Shown here piece by piece: positions 37,664 to 47,383 of a DNA stretch of 64,000 nt. How positions within the stretch are numbered: position 1 is the stretch's first letter; every line of letters starts with the position of its first letter. This stretch comes from Pirellulales bacterium (GTDB taxonomy: Bacteria; Planctomycetota; Planctomycetia; Pirellulales; Lacipirellulaceae), in NCBI GenBank assembly GCA_028279215.1, contig JANQOF010000027.1:62001-126000 (forward strand), given 5' to 3'. Under the pieces are notes generated by a model, which saw nothing but the letters and a program-made list of their open reading frames with translations, ran no database searches and was not told the DNA's origin. The position numbers and the translations under genes were made by a program.

Positions 37664-38221
37664 CTAGTCCTCTTTGACTAACATACCCTTCGGACGCGTG
37701 ATACCGTAGCGCAGCATATCCTGCCGGGCGGGACCAAGCGCGGGCAAAACGCTGTGCTCGCGATCGATGCCGATATAGCGCAGGCCCACCTTCTCGAGTA
37801 CCCGCGCCGAACGCAAGTGCTTTGAATGGCAATTCGCTTCCAGCCGCTTGATCTCCGGTCGTTGCCACAATAACGGCACGATGGCCGCAGTCGCTTCGCT
37901 AGCATAACCTGTGCCCCAAACCTCTTCGGCCAGGCAGTATCCGATGGTCGCGCGTGCGGAGTTGATACTCACGCCGATCATACCGCATAGCCACCGCGAA
38001 TCGCGCTCGACGATCGTCCATGAAAACTGCTCTTCACGCGCGACTGCGTCGGAGAGTTGGCGTAAGAATCGCTCGGAATCGGACACCGACCGATGGGTAG
38101 GCCAACACAGGTAGCGCGTCACGCGCGGGTTCGACGCGTAGTTGTTGTAGATGTCCGACGCGTCGGACAGCATGGGCCGCCGCAACAACAACCGCTCGGT
38201 TTCGATCGGACTGGGAAACAA
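37664..38221 (-). CDS. GNAT acetyltransferase, RimJ/RimL type
   Basis: 185 residues. The opening IETERLLLRRPMLSDASDIY is the RimJ/RimL signature; GYCLAEEVWGTGYASEATAA is the acetyl-CoA-binding motif A region (Q/RxxGxG/A variant) and RLEANCHSKHLRSARVLEKV the following block. It transfers acetyl from acetyl-CoA to an amine, probably a protein N-terminus or a small molecule; substrate not predictable. It faces the TPR and small-protein genes tail to tail. Confidence 0.88.
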   Translation of the reverse strand: MFPSPIETERLLLRRPMLSDASDIYNNYASNPRVTRYLCWPTHRSVSDSERFLRQLSDAVAREEQFSWTIVERDSRWLCGMIGVSINSARATIGYCLAEEVWGTGYASEATAAIVPLLWQRPEIKRLEANCHSKHLRSARVLEKVGLRYIGIDREHSVLPALGPARQDMLRYGITRPKGMLVKED

Positions 38222-38355
38222 GCTTCACCCCCTGCGAATAAGTCACGCCCGAGAGACGCGAATTACGGGGGAAAGGTTCACAATTTGAGGACCGGGCAGC
38301 CAGTAACTAGCATAGAAGGTAGGCCGCTTATCCCCACCTCCTCGAGACTCTCATC

Positions 38356-38706
38356 ATGCCCCGCCTGCTCCTTTGGGCCATTGTGTGCGCGTGCTGCACT
38401 CTGCCTACGGCTTCGACGAACGCCCAGCCGCGTTTCAACTCGCCCGCCGCCCCCTACTACTACCTGCAAACAACCTATCACCGCCAAGTGCAGTTGCTCG
38501 AACAACAAATCCGAGTACGCAAGGCGGAGATCGCCGCGCTCGAACGCCAACTCGACGCATGGGCACCGTTCGACCGCTTCCGCAACGGCAGACCGCTGAT
38601 GGTCACCATCGAGAACTCGAGCCTGATCCTGATGGAAGCGAAGCTCGATTTGGCGCGGCTCGAGCAAGATCTATTCGCCTTGGTGCACAGCCGCGCGTAT
38701 CGATAG
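38356..38706 (+). CDS. Small secreted coiled-coil protein
   Basis: 116 residues from the ATG at 38356. A signal peptide (PRLLLWAIVCACCTLPTAST) ends near NAQ. The mature part has a tyrosine-rich segment (PYYYLQTTYHRQVQLLEQQI) and a coiled coil (RVRKAEIAALERQLDAWAPF) and finishes with LLMEAKLDLARLEQDL-like helices. No family was recognised. It is a single gene between a divergent GNAT and purF. Confidence 0.65.
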   Translation: MPRLLLWAIVCACCTLPTASTNAQPRFNSPAAPYYYLQTTYHRQVQLLEQQIRVRKAEIAALERQLDAWAPFDRFRNGRPLMVTIENSSLILMEAKLDLARLEQDLFALVHSRAYR

Positions 38707-38934
38707 AGTCGCCAACGTCGCCATTCGCTCCGCGGATGAGCGTAACAGATCGCTCCGCGAACGAACGTCATTTTACGACGTGAAATGCGACGGCAGCGCA
38801 CGCAGACAATGCCGCTCGGTTGAGTCGGTGCATCTCGGCTCGTACAATCGAGTATAGCGAAAGCAACAGGTCGACCGGTGGGTGGCGGCCGGTTTTCGCG
38901 TCGCTTCGACACCTGTACGGAAACCACGCCCTCG

Positions 38935-40512
38935 ATGAGCGACCTACGCCACGAATGCGGCATTGCCGCCATCTATCATCTTCCATCGGCCGAGCCGAGC
39001 CCTCTTTGTCCGTCGCAAGGCCCCGAAGCAATCTCGCGGTTGATGCCGCGGATGCTACTCGACATTCAGAACCGTGGTCAGCTTTCCGCCGGCATGACCA
39101 GCTACTCGCCAGCGCGGTCGCAGTTGATCGACACCCATCGCGAGTTGGGAAGTGTAGCGGAAGTGTTTCGGCTTAGCCACCGCGGCAAAGCCGAAGCGCT
39201 GATGCAACAGTACGAAGGCCGAGCCGCCATCGGCCACGTTCGCTACGCCACCTGCGGCGAGGAAGATCGCAGCTACGCGCAGCCATTCGAGCGGCATCAT
39301 TTGCAGAAACGCAAATGGTTCAGCTTTGGCTTCAACGGCCAGCTTGCCAACTACGCCCATCTCCGCCAAGCACTGCTGGCCGACGACGACCACCACTTGG
39401 CCCGCACCACCGACACCGAAATCATGATGCATGAGATCAGCCGCGAGATGTCGGGCGACTTGCGGCCTTCGCTGGTGGAAATCATGCGTAGCGTTGCCAG
39501 CAAATTCGATGGAGCGTACAGCATCGCTTTAGTGAACGCCCTGGGCGAAATGCTGGTGGCCCGCGACCCACTGGGCATCAAGCCGGTGAGCTACGCCATC
39601 GAAGGGCCGCTCTTCGCCGCAGCCAGCGAAAGCGTAGCCCTACTGAATCTCGGCTTCGAACAGGACAGCATACGCTCTCTCGAGCCCGGCGAGGTCATCA
39701 CGATCGTCGACAACCAGATTCAAGTCGAGCGATTCATCGACAGCCCGCGCCGCGCCCACTGCTTCTTCGAGTGGATCTACTTCGCCAACGTGGCCAGCGA
39801 CATCGACGGACGCAGCGTTTATCTCTCTCGCAAATCGCTGGGAGAAGAACTCGCCCGACTGGAAACCCTGAAAATCGACGCCGACACGATCGTGGTGCCC
39901 GTACCCGACACGAGCAAAGGGGCCGCGGATGCCATGGCCTACCAACTTGGCGTACCAAGTGTCGAGGGACTCATCCGCAATCGTTATACCGGGCGAACGT
40001 TCATCGAAGGTGGTGCCGGACGTAAGGACAAGGCCGCAGCCAAGTACACCCCGTTGCGCGATGTGCTCGAAGGAAAACGCATACTGCTGGTTGAAGACTC
40101 GATCGTTCGCTCCACTACCATGCGTGTGTTAGTCGATAAAATTCGTGAGGTCGGCCGCGCCCGCGAGATTCACGTTCGCGTGGCATGTCCTCCGATCGTC
40201 GCCCCCTGCTTCTACGGCATCGACATGTCGACCATCAGCGAGTTGTTCGCCCCCGAGTTTGTGCAGGAGGGTGTCGACATGGAGAAAGTGTACGCCGCCA
40301 TGGCCAAAGACCTCGGCGCCGACTCACTCCGTTACCTTCCGGTCGAATCTATCGCCCGCGCGATCGACCGCCCTCAAAGCGACCTCTGCCAGGCATGCAT
40401 CACCGGCGATTATCCCACGCCGGCCGGCCAGCACTTGTACGACATCGCCGTGGTGAACGACGCCAGCGGCACGAAGGTACGGGCTTATGAGAGCGAAGAG
40501 GCGCGGGTCTGA
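38935..40512 (+). CDS. purF: Amidophosphoribosyltransferase
   Basis: 525 residues from the ATG at 38935. A longer frame adds 19 unsupported residues. The nucleophile cysteine is Cys8 after a short propeptide (MSDLRHE); [11 protein letters not shown] is the Ntn-type start. The glutaminase part has [20 protein letters not shown] and the PRPP-binding part [20 protein letters not shown]. It makes phosphoribosylamine from PRPP and glutamine, the first step of purine synthesis. The usual RYST reads RYAT, which is common in some clades. A long C-terminal end ([20 protein letters not shown]) is normal. Confidence 0.93.
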   Translation: MSDLRHECGIAAIYHLPSAEPSPLCPSQGPEAISRLMPRMLLDIQNRGQLSAGMTSYSPARSQLIDTHRELGSVAEVFRLSHRGKAEALMQQYEGRAAIGHVRYATCGEEDRSYAQPFERHHLQKRKWFSFGFNGQLANYAHLRQALLADDDHHLARTTDTEIMMHEISREMSGDLRPSLVEIMRSVASKFDGAYSIALVNALGEMLVARDPLGIKPVSYAIEGPLFAAASESVALLNLGFEQDSIRSLEPGEVITIVDNQIQVERFIDSPRRAHCFFEWIYFANVASDIDGRSVYLSRKSLGEELARLETLKIDADTIVVPVPDTSKGAADAMAYQLGVPSVEGLIRNRYTGRTFIEGGAGRKDKAAAKYTPLRDVLEGKRILLVEDSIVRSTTMRVLVDKIREVGRAREIHVRVACPPIVAPCFYGIDMSTISELFAPEFVQEGVDMEKVYAAMAKDLGADSLRYLPVESIARAIDRPQSDLCQACITGDYPTPAGQHLYDIAVVNDASGTKVRAYESEEARV

Positions 40513-40525
40513 GGCTGGCCGATTG

Positions 40526-40534
40526 TGGTATACT
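40526..40534 (+). promoter_or_regulatory. Extended minus 10 promoter before the Uma2 gene
   Basis: TGGTATACT is an extended minus 10 element (TGn followed by TATACT) ending 36 bases before the ATG. The minus 35 region is weak, as expected for this promoter class. GGAG at 40561-40564 serves as ribosome-binding site. Confidence 0.4.
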
Positions 40535-40570
40535 AACGGCGTCGGATAGATCTGTTCACCGGAGTCTGTA

Positions 40571-41230
40571 ATGTCCGCTAGTTCTGCGCCATTCACCATT
40601 CCCGCCTCAGGATATAGCGCCGCGCTCGTCCTCGATGACAAGGTGTCGGAGGAGATCATTCGCCAGCGCCAAGAACGCGGCATCGATCAGCACGACGAAG
40701 TGTGGGAAGGGGTTTATGTCATGCCACCACTCGCCGACGACGAACATCAGGCTATCGTGAGTGGTTTTGATTCCGTATTCGGATTCTTGCTGGGGTTGCC
40801 AGGGGTCGCAAGAGTGCGTCCCGGCGTTAACGTCTCGGACCGAGAACTGGATTGGAGCTTCAACTTTCGAGCCCCGGATGTTGTTGTTTTTCTCAACGAT
40901 ACAGCCGCCACTTGTCACGGATCCTTTTGGGAGGGCGGCCCCGACTTTGCCGTGGAGGTTGTGAGTAGGAAGGATCGGACGCGTGAGAAACTCGACTTCT
41001 ACGCCAAGGTCGGCGTCCGTGAACTTCTGATTGTCGACCGCGATACCTGGCAGCTCGAACTACTCCGACTGACTGACGATAAGCTCAATTCCGTCGGCAA
41101 ATCGACTGTCGAGCACTCCGATTTGCTCGCCAGCGAAGTGATTCCGTTTACGTTCAAGATGGAATCCGGCGAAGAGCGCCCGGTCATTGTGGTGGGGCAT
41201 TCGGAGAGTGAGCAATCGTGGCGAGTGTGA
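40571..41230 (+). CDS. Uma2-family (DUF820) nuclease-fold protein
   Basis: 219 residues. The core NFRAPDVVVFLNDT and GPDFAVEVVSRKDRTREKLD, followed by GVRELLIVDRDTWQLELLRL, matches the Uma2 restriction-endonuclease-like fold, with the D-(x)n-ExK-type catalytic set. These proteins are abundant and often duplicated in cyanobacteria and planctomycetes; their function is not established. It has its own promoter and is followed closely (13 bases) by the zinc-ribbon gene. Confidence 0.88.
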   Translation: MSASSAPFTIPASGYSAALVLDDKVSEEIIRQRQERGIDQHDEVWEGVYVMPPLADDEHQAIVSGFDSVFGFLLGLPGVARVRPGVNVSDRELDWSFNFRAPDVVVFLNDTAATCHGSFWEGGPDFAVEVVSRKDRTREKLDFYAKVGVRELLIVDRDTWQLELLRLTDDKLNSVGKSTVEHSDLLASEVIPFTFKMESGEERPVIVVGHSESEQSWRV

Positions 41231-41243
41231 GAGGACATTGCCG

Positions 41244-41834
41244 ATGCCTAAGAAGAAGAGGCAACAGCGCGCTCAGCCTCCGGAGAATAACGTCTCGCAT
41301 CCAAGATATGGTGCGGCACCACTTACGTCCAGCACGCCGATGGATCTTGGTAGCGTTCGCAGTAGTTTCTGGCGATATCGGGTTGAGAAGGTCTATCCGG
41401 AAACCGCTATTCGGGCGGATACATCGCATCAGAACTTCACAACATTCCCACGTAACGTTTACGTCGATATTCAGAAAACGTGCCGGGTGTGTATGCGGCC
41501 ATTTATCTTCTTCGCACGTGAGCAGCAGTTCTGGTACGAGGTGCTCAAGCTGTATATCGACGTGGACTGCGTTTACTGCACTGATTGTCGAAAGAACATT
41601 CGTCAAACAAAGCACCACCGCGAGATCTTCTCCGCGGGAATTGCGGAACCCCCAAACGACGTGCGAAAGTTGGTTGAGCTACTGGAGTCAGGCATCTACC
41701 TGTGGGAGACAGGCGAACTAAAGAATGAGCACACGCTTAGAAGACTGAAGAATCTGGCGCACTCGGAGGTGCCAACACTTGCGGTTCGCGCGGAACTGGA
41801 CGCGCTAGTTGAAGGCATTGCCAACCAACAATAG
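41244..41834 (+). CDS. Zinc-ribbon protein of the zf-trcl type
   Basis: 196 residues from the ATG at 41244. A zinc ribbon is formed by CRVCMRPFIFFAREQQFWYE (CxxC followed by F-x-F-x-x-x-EQ-x-F/W-Y) and VYCTDCRKNIRQTK (CxxC). This EQxF/WYE order is typical of PF13451-like probable zinc-ribbon domains. The rest is basic at the N-terminus (PKKKRQQRAQPP) and helical at the C-terminus. It may bind RNA or DNA. It is probably co-transcribed with the Uma2 gene. Confidence 0.8.
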   Translation: MPKKKRQQRAQPPENNVSHPRYGAAPLTSSTPMDLGSVRSSFWRYRVEKVYPETAIRADTSHQNFTTFPRNVYVDIQKTCRVCMRPFIFFAREQQFWYEVLKLYIDVDCVYCTDCRKNIRQTKHHREIFSAGIAEPPNDVRKLVELLESGIYLWETGELKNEHTLRRLKNLAHSEVPTLAVRAELDALVEGIANQQ

Positions 41835-41862
41835 CTATTCGCCAGTAGCGTTCCGGAAAGGC

Positions 41863-43170
41863 TCACGTATACCTCACCCCTTGATGCTCCGGCTCGAAGA
41901 ACGCCGGCAACAGTCCATCGACTTTTAGTAAACCAGCTCGGGTCAGTTCGATGCGATCTTCATAAATGTTCGCGTCGCCTGCCTCCACGTATTCCCTCCA
42001 CGCGCCCGCCCAGTGCTCGACGATGTCGATGCCGTACTTCTCTTGGAAGTACTTCCGGTCGAGCCAACCCTTCTTGAGCTGCAAGATTTTCTCGCGTACT
42101 AGCGCCTGATGCGGCGTGATCTTCAGTGCTCGGCCGATAGGTAACTCGCCGCTGTCGCCCTCCGCATCCAAACGGTCGACGTACTTCTCCCACTCCGGTT
42201 CGTTCTGGTAGTGCACTCCCGAGATATGGCCGAAGCTGGCGATGCCGGTCGCCAAGAGGTCGCTCCCTTGCCACAAGTTGTCGCGATAGCTGAATTCGAC
42301 GCCCGGCTTCACCATGGTATAGGCGCTTGAAGTCACGTAGCCCGCTTCGATCAACTTGTCGTACGCCCAGTCGAGCCATTCGCGCTTCGTCTGCCAGTCG
42401 GCGACCGGCGACTCGATCTCGCCGCCCAGAATGTCCTTCGAGTACACCGTGTTGAATGGCAACTCCATCTGGTAGATGGTCACGCTGTCGGGATCCATGT
42501 CGATCGCTTTGCGCACGGCGTCTTGCCACTTCTCGGTGGTGTCGCCCACCATGCCACTGATGAGGTCGATATTCACGCTGTCGAACCCTGCCGCGGTGAT
42601 CCACGGCCACGACTTGTAGATCTCGGGCGATTGGTGCGCGCGGCCGTTGGCTTCGAGGATCTCGTCGTCAAAGTGCTCGACGCCCAAACTCAGCCGCGTA
42701 ATGCCGATCTCCTTTAAGGTCTCGATCTTTGCTTCGGAGAGCGTGCCTGGTTCGCACTCGAAGGTCACCTCTTCGGCCAGACTCCAATCGATGTTGGCCC
42801 TCAGCCGGTCGACCAGCCGATTGAGCTGCCGGCTGGAAAGAAACGACGGCGTACCACCGCCAAAGTAGACGAACCGAAACGGCCGCTCGCCCATCGCGGG
42901 GAGTTTGCTGACGAGTTCGATCTCGCGCGATAGCGCCGCCAAGTACTCTTCGACTTCGCCAGCGTTCTTGTCGGTGAACACTTTGAAGTAACAGAACTTG
43001 CACCGCTTGCGACAAAACGGAATGTGCAGATAGAGCCCCAACGGCACATCGGCGGGCGAAGAATTCAGCGCAACCAAAGCGTCGCCCACATTATCCCGCG
43101 ACCACTGCGAGAACGGAGGATAGTTGCTAATGAAGTAGGAGCCAACTTCTGTTTTGGTGGTTTCTGCCAT
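41863..43170 (-). CDS. HemW-like radical SAM protein
   Basis: 435 residues from the ATG at 43170. The cluster motif is CRKRCKFC (CxxxCxxC) followed by YF, preceded by LGLYLHIPFC, the HemN/HemW opening. Other parts fit: RFVYFGGGTPSFLSSRQLNR, LSLGVEHFDDEIL, NIDLISGMVGDTTEKWQDAV and a HemN C-terminal-like end (LTRAGLLKVDGLLPAFF). HemW is a heme chaperone; relatives do other reactions. Being last in the acyl/aldehyde/alcohol array, it may not act on porphyrins here. It starts 101 bases after the PQQ-type gene ends. Confidence 0.9.
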   Translation of the reverse strand: MAETTKTEVGSYFISNYPPFSQWSRDNVGDALVALNSSPADVPLGLYLHIPFCRKRCKFCYFKVFTDKNAGEVEEYLAALSREIELVSKLPAMGERPFRFVYFGGGTPSFLSSRQLNRLVDRLRANIDWSLAEEVTFECEPGTLSEAKIETLKEIGITRLSLGVEHFDDEILEANGRAHQSPEIYKSWPWITAAGFDSVNIDLISGMVGDTTEKWQDAVRKAIDMDPDSVTIYQMELPFNTVYSKDILGGEIESPVADWQTKREWLDWAYDKLIEAGYVTSSAYTMVKPGVEFSYRDNLWQGSDLLATGIASFGHISGVHYQNEPEWEKYVDRLDAEGDSGELPIGRALKITPHQALVREKILQLKKGWLDRKYFQEKYGIDIVEHWAGAWREYVEAGDANIYEDRIELTRAGLLKVDGLLPAFFEPEHQGVRYT

Positions 43171-43271
43171 AGTACAACTATAAACGATGAACCATGAAGT
43201 TGTGGAGAACGCCAATGTTCGCTAATACTCATTGACAGTTAGCGTAGTAAGTCCCATGAGCTCCTGGTCCA

Positions 43272-44399
43272 TTACTCGTCCTGCATCGGTCCGAAACAAT
43301 ACAACGTCCCGTCGGTGTTGCCGATGATTAGTTTCTCATCCACCACCACCGGCGAGGCGACGAAGTTACCGCCGGCTTCGTAGTCCCAGACGGCTTCGCC
43401 GCTTTCGAGGTCGATCAGGTGGAGGCGACCCCGCTGGGTGGCAGCTATGACGTGTTTGCCGCTAACAAGCGGCGAACTTTCGACGCGCGTGCGGGTAGGA
43501 AAGGTCCAATTGGGTTCGCCGGTGGTTAAGTCGACCGCGTAAACAGCTTTGCCCTGGCTGCCAAACACGGCCAGCGCATCAGTAACGGATGCCGCCGTGC
43601 GTATGCCTTGGCGGCGTCGCGGGTCGGCGAAGGTCCAAACAATCTCGGGAGGGCTCTTGGCTGTGTCGATGGCGTAGAACGTTCCTTGTTCGGTACCGAA
43701 GTAAATCATAGAGCCACGCGCCGCCGGCGTGCTACCAGTCGGTCCATCGATCTCCACCGCGTCGACCTCCTTCGCCGCCTTGATATCAATGGCGTGCAGC
43801 TTGCCATCGCAACCAGCAAGCATCGCGCGACCACCAACAATCGTGGGCGAACACCTCAGCGGTGCGTCGATCACAAACTCGCCGGTCTGCTCACCCGAGT
43901 CTCGATCGTGCAGCGTGAACGTGCCGGCTTCGGTGGTTACGAGCACCGTATCGCTGCTGACCAAAGGCCCAGCCATTACCTCGGCCTTGAGTTCCGCGTG
44001 CCAAACTTCCTCACCATCCGCGAGCGTCAGGCAGCGCAAGACGCCGTTGTAGTCGCCTACAAAGAGCCGATCGCCATCAATGGCCGCGGCCGACAGAAAA
44101 CCCGTGTCGTCGAACGTTTTTGTCCAAACGGCATCGCCCGTTGCAAGGTCGATCGCGTGAAACGTCCCATCGACGTCGCCAATGTAGATAACCCCGGCGT
44201 TTACGACGGCCGTTGCTTCAAACGATCCCTCTTCCACCTCGTAACGCCAGAGTTCTTGCGGCGAAGACGCGATCGCGCTAGGCGCTATGCCCGTCGACTC
44301 AAGGTTCCCGCGGGCAAACAACCAATCCTCCGCCCGAGCAGCAGAAGCCAGCAGCACGGCAGCTACAAGCAACCAACGGCCACATGCTAATTGCCGCAC
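43272..44399 (-). CDS. PQQ-type beta-propeller protein, exported
   Basis: 375 residues from a GTG at 44399 with TAGGGAT just before it; this start gives a clean signal peptide (RQLACGRWLLVAAVLLASAA). The frame is open upstream to 44438, but that overlaps the alcohol dehydrogenase. Seven to eight repeats of the type GxVYVGDxDGxLYAxDLxTGExxW are seen (GVIYIGDVDGTFHAIDLATG, RLFVGDYNGVLRCLTLADGE, KLIIGNTDGTLYCFG). PQQ-dependent catalytic residues are not evident; these propellers also act as scaffolds (BamB-like). It follows the alcohol dehydrogenase after 4 bases. Confidence 0.88.
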   Translation of the reverse strand: MRQLACGRWLLVAAVLLASAARAEDWLFARGNLESTGIAPSAIASSPQELWRYEVEEGSFEATAVVNAGVIYIGDVDGTFHAIDLATGDAVWTKTFDDTGFLSAAAIDGDRLFVGDYNGVLRCLTLADGEEVWHAELKAEVMAGPLVSSDTVLVTTEAGTFTLHDRDSGEQTGEFVIDAPLRCSPTIVGGRAMLAGCDGKLHAIDIKAAKEVDAVEIDGPTGSTPAARGSMIYFGTEQGTFYAIDTAKSPPEIVWTFADPRRRQGIRTAASVTDALAVFGSQGKAVYAVDLTTGEPNWTFPTRTRVESSPLVSGKHVIAATQRGRLHLIDLESGEAVWDYEAGGNFVASPVVVDEKLIIGNTDGTLYCFGPMQDE

Positions 44400-44403
44400 A
44401 TCC

Positions 44404-45516
44404 CTACCAGGCCGCTTCGTACAAACGCAAATAGTCATCCTGGCTCATCTCCACCGGGTTGAAGGTGCCGGTCCACTGCTGTGTGGCAGCGGCGGCGAGA
44501 TGCGGCAACCGGTCGCGCACGACCCCGCATTCACTTAATGTACCAGCCAACCCGGCTTGGTGGCGAAGACTCGACAGCAGTCCGGCCAGTTCTTCCGGGT
44601 CTTGTGCCGAAAGTTCGACATACCACTGCCCAACATTTTGGCTATTGTGCCGCACGACATGAGGCAACATGAGCCCAACGGCCTCGCCATGCACCACCTT
44701 GAACTCCGCAGTCAGCGGGTTGGCCGACGCATGCGCCGAGCCGAGCATCGAGTTTTCGATCGCTAGTCCCGCGAACATGGCGCCAAGTTGCATGTCGCTC
44801 CGAGCCGCCAAGTTATCGGGCTCGGTCAGCACAATCGGGAAAGCTGGAGCGAGCAGAGCCCATGCTTCGCGACTGTAAGCCAACGACATGGCATTCCGCT
44901 TCTTGGTCACGAATGTTTCGACCGTGTGCGCAATCGCATCGATGCCGGTCAGCGCCGTCACCCGTTCTGGCTGCGTGAGTGTCAGCACGGGGTCCAGCAG
45001 GGCGATTTTGAAGGCGGCCCGCTTATCGCCGCAAGCCATCTTGATATGAGTCTCGGCATCGGAAATCAGTGCGAACGATTGGGCCTCGCTGCCGGTTCCG
45101 GCAGTCGTTGGCACGGCAACCATCGGTAGCATGTCGGCCGTAGCTTTACCGACGCCCCAGTAGTCCTGCATCGTTCCGCCGCACGAATACACGAAGTTGA
45201 TCCCCTTCGCGCAGTCCATGCTGCTCCCACCGCCGATCGCGACAATTGCTTCGGGCGAGAAGTCCGTCGCCACCGCCAGTCCGGCGTCAACATTGTCTGT
45301 AGTCGGGTTCTCCTGAACGTCGTCGAACGTGAGCGTCTCCAACCCAGCCGAACGCAGCGACTCGACACCCCGCTGCGTATGCCCAACTTCCTCGATGCCA
45401 GGATCAGACACCACCAACACCCGCTCAGCACCGAGCGACGCCGTAAGCGCACCGAGTTCATCCACCCGCCCCGGGCCGTAAACAATTCGCGTTGGACAAT
45501 GGAAGTCAAAGGCCAT
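44404..45516 (-). CDS. Iron-containing alcohol dehydrogenase
   Basis: 370 residues. The NAD-binding region has AIVAIGGGSSMDCAKGINF and AVPTTAGTGSEAQSFALISD. Metal ligands are seen as GIDAIAHTVETF (Asp, His), GSAHASANPLTA (His) and VVHGEAVGLMLPHVV (His). Group III dehydrogenases reduce aldehydes to alcohols or the reverse, with iron. Together with the aldehyde-dehydrogenase-fold and acyl-activating genes upstream it could carry out the last reductive step. It starts 39 bases after the GxxExxY gene. Confidence 0.94.
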   Translation of the reverse strand: MAFDFHCPTRIVYGPGRVDELGALTASLGAERVLVVSDPGIEEVGHTQRGVESLRSAGLETLTFDDVQENPTTDNVDAGLAVATDFSPEAIVAIGGGSSMDCAKGINFVYSCGGTMQDYWGVGKATADMLPMVAVPTTAGTGSEAQSFALISDAETHIKMACGDKRAAFKIALLDPVLTLTQPERVTALTGIDAIAHTVETFVTKKRNAMSLAYSREAWALLAPAFPIVLTEPDNLAARSDMQLGAMFAGLAIENSMLGSAHASANPLTAEFKVVHGEAVGLMLPHVVRHNSQNVGQWYVELSAQDPEELAGLLSSLRHQAGLAGTLSECGVVRDRLPHLAAAATQQWTGTFNPVEMSQDDYLRLYEAAW

Positions 45517-45555
45517 TGGACTTAGCCGCAGATTCTGGCCGATACACGCAGATGT

Positions 45556-45951
45556 CTATTTGTGATGCAATACAATTCGCCTGACCTGGACCCGACTGGC
45601 GCCGAAGTTGATCAGTAGCGCTAAAGTTCTACCCGTTGCCTTGAGATAGTCCAGGCACTGGGCAGTATGTGCGCCGTCTAGTGCCTTCGCGTACTTCAGC
45701 TCAACAATGACCAAATCTTCCGCAACAAGATCAGCGAAGAATTGCCCAACGCGTACGCCGTCATAGAATACGTCGATCGGCACTTGCTGCTCTGCCCGTA
45801 GGCCTCTCTTGCGAATCTCGTGAACAAGGGCTTTCTCGTACACTTTCTCGAGAAATCCGATGCCAAGTGCATTCGCAACCTCATACGCTGCTCCAATTAC
45901 AGCTTCGGTTACTTGGTCCACCACAAGACATCTGCGTCGATCCGCGCTCAT
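45556..45951 (-). CDS. GxxExxY family protein
   Basis: 131 residues. The motif GFLEKVYEKAL is the GxxExxY signature, followed by QQVPIDVFYDGVRVGQFFAD, LVAEDLVIVELKYAKALDG and a C-terminal NFGASRVQVRRIVL, all typical of the family. The function is not known; a nuclease-like fold has been suggested. It sits between the aldehyde-dehydrogenase-fold gene (13 bases) and the alcohol dehydrogenase (39 bases) and looks like an insertion in the array. Confidence 0.9.
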   Translation of the reverse strand: MSADRRRCLVVDQVTEAVIGAAYEVANALGIGFLEKVYEKALVHEIRKRGLRAEQQVPIDVFYDGVRVGQFFADLVAEDLVIVELKYAKALDGAHTAQCLDYLKATGRTLALLINFGASRVQVRRIVLHHK

Positions 45952-45964
45952 CTGCGGCTATTCC

Positions 45965-47383
45965 TTACCCAAGTTGTAAAGCTCGGTTCTTGTACAGAAA
46001 CTCAATCAAGTTTCCTTCGTGCGGTTGCAGCCAATCGAGTTGGGGGGTGGGGATGGGGCCGAGGTTCAAGCGGTCGATCTCTGTGGTGGTAATTAGGTCT
46101 CGGCGGAAGGAATCGTCGTTCGTAATCGCGGTGCCAACCAGAGTGTAGCCGATCGATTCAAGCATCTTAGCCTGAGGGCACTCGACCACACTCACGCAGG
46201 GGAACATGTATTCCTTGTTGGCGGCCGGTGCCTCGGGGCTAGCGCAATGCAGTACCACAGGGCGAATGTAGGCCACTGGCGGACGTTCGACGAGTCGCTC
46301 GCCGTACTGCTCGGTCATGTGTGTGGTGCCGGCGTCTTTGACGTCGTTCTCAATCGCACCCCAAATGGAGTTCGCTGCACCTTCGATCGTGAACGCTGCC
46401 AAGCCCGAATCGGGATCCTCTGGCGGAAGCACCTCGATGGGGCCAAGCTTCGCGGCCACCGCTTCTGCAATCTCCTTCGTGTGTCGCGACGCATAGATGC
46501 TCGAAGCGTTGATACAGCTACGTCCGCCGTTGCGATAGACACTGTCGGCCATCAAGTCGACGTACTGCTCCCAATCGTCGACGCAATCGTCGCCTAAGAT
46601 TACCTTCGCGTAGCCCGGGCCGTGGACCTGCACCTTGGGATTGCCGGCGTACTGCTCGATGGTTTGCGGGCCACCAAAAATCATACTGCGGCGGCAACTG
46701 GCGAGAATTGCGCCGCCAATCTCCGAACCCGCGCCGGGATACAAACAAAACGTTTCGGGCGGAATGCCGGCTTCGACCATAGCCGAGTAAACCCGGTAAG
46801 GCGTCCAAGGTTCCGACGAGCCCGGCTTGAGCACGAGGCCCATCTGCAACGCAATCACCGGCAGCCACAACGTATGCACGCCGGGTGAGTTGCTCGGCAG
46901 CACCGCACCCAGCGCGTCGCACTGCGCCTGGTAGCTGACCGTCACTCCCCTGCCCTCCTCTCCGTAGCCTCGGGCGAGGATATTGAGATCGAGCCCGCGC
47001 GTGAGGGCATCGAGGATTTGGTCGATGTTCTTCAGCACGAAAGCGTTCTTCGTGACGTTCGCCCGACACATTGAAATCGGCATTCCGGTCGTCGCCGACT
47101 GCTGCTCGATGAAGTCCTCTGGTGACTGCTCACCGTTGCCAACCTGGAGCGTCCCGTTCTCGAACAGCTCGCCAGCTTTCTTGCACTTGCCAATCAATTC
47201 CGAAGGCGACATCTCCTGTAGTGCGCGTCGCGCGTGGCGTGCCTTCTTCGCATCACGTTGTACAATGCCGGCGCCAACGGTATGCACTCGGGCAACTGGC
47301 TCGCCGGTATAGAAGTGCTTGACCTCATCGACCTCTAGCGATTCGTAAGGCTCGCCCCATCGTATAGCAGGTAGTTCGAACAT
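45965..47383 (-). CDS. Aldehyde-dehydrogenase-fold protein, probably acyl reductase type
   Basis: 472 residues. The catalytic cysteine is in GGRSCINAS near residue 291. The usual cofactor and substrate blocks are present in modified form (AVLPSNSPGVHTLWLPVIAL, LVLKPGSSEPWTPYRVYSAM, MIFGGPQTIEQYAG). The general-base glutamate of hydrolytic ALDHs (in E-L-G-G-K) is absent; the matching stretch reads VHGPGYAKVILGDDCVDD. Acylating and LuxC-like enzymes lack this base. With a LuxE/PaaK-like activating enzyme and an alcohol dehydrogenase in the same array, it may reduce an acyl thioester to an aldehyde. That is inference. Confidence 0.85.
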   Translation of the reverse strand: MFELPAIRWGEPYESLEVDEVKHFYTGEPVARVHTVGAGIVQRDAKKARHARRALQEMSPSELIGKCKKAGELFENGTLQVGNGEQSPEDFIEQQSATTGMPISMCRANVTKNAFVLKNIDQILDALTRGLDLNILARGYGEEGRGVTVSYQAQCDALGAVLPSNSPGVHTLWLPVIALQMGLVLKPGSSEPWTPYRVYSAMVEAGIPPETFCLYPGAGSEIGGAILASCRRSMIFGGPQTIEQYAGNPKVQVHGPGYAKVILGDDCVDDWEQYVDLMADSVYRNGGRSCINASSIYASRHTKEIAEAVAAKLGPIEVLPPEDPDSGLAAFTIEGAANSIWGAIENDVKDAGTTHMTEQYGERLVERPPVAYIRPVVLHCASPEAPAANKEYMFPCVSVVECPQAKMLESIGYTLVGTAITNDDSFRRDLITTTEIDRLNLGPIPTPQLDWLQPHEGNLIEFLYKNRALQLG

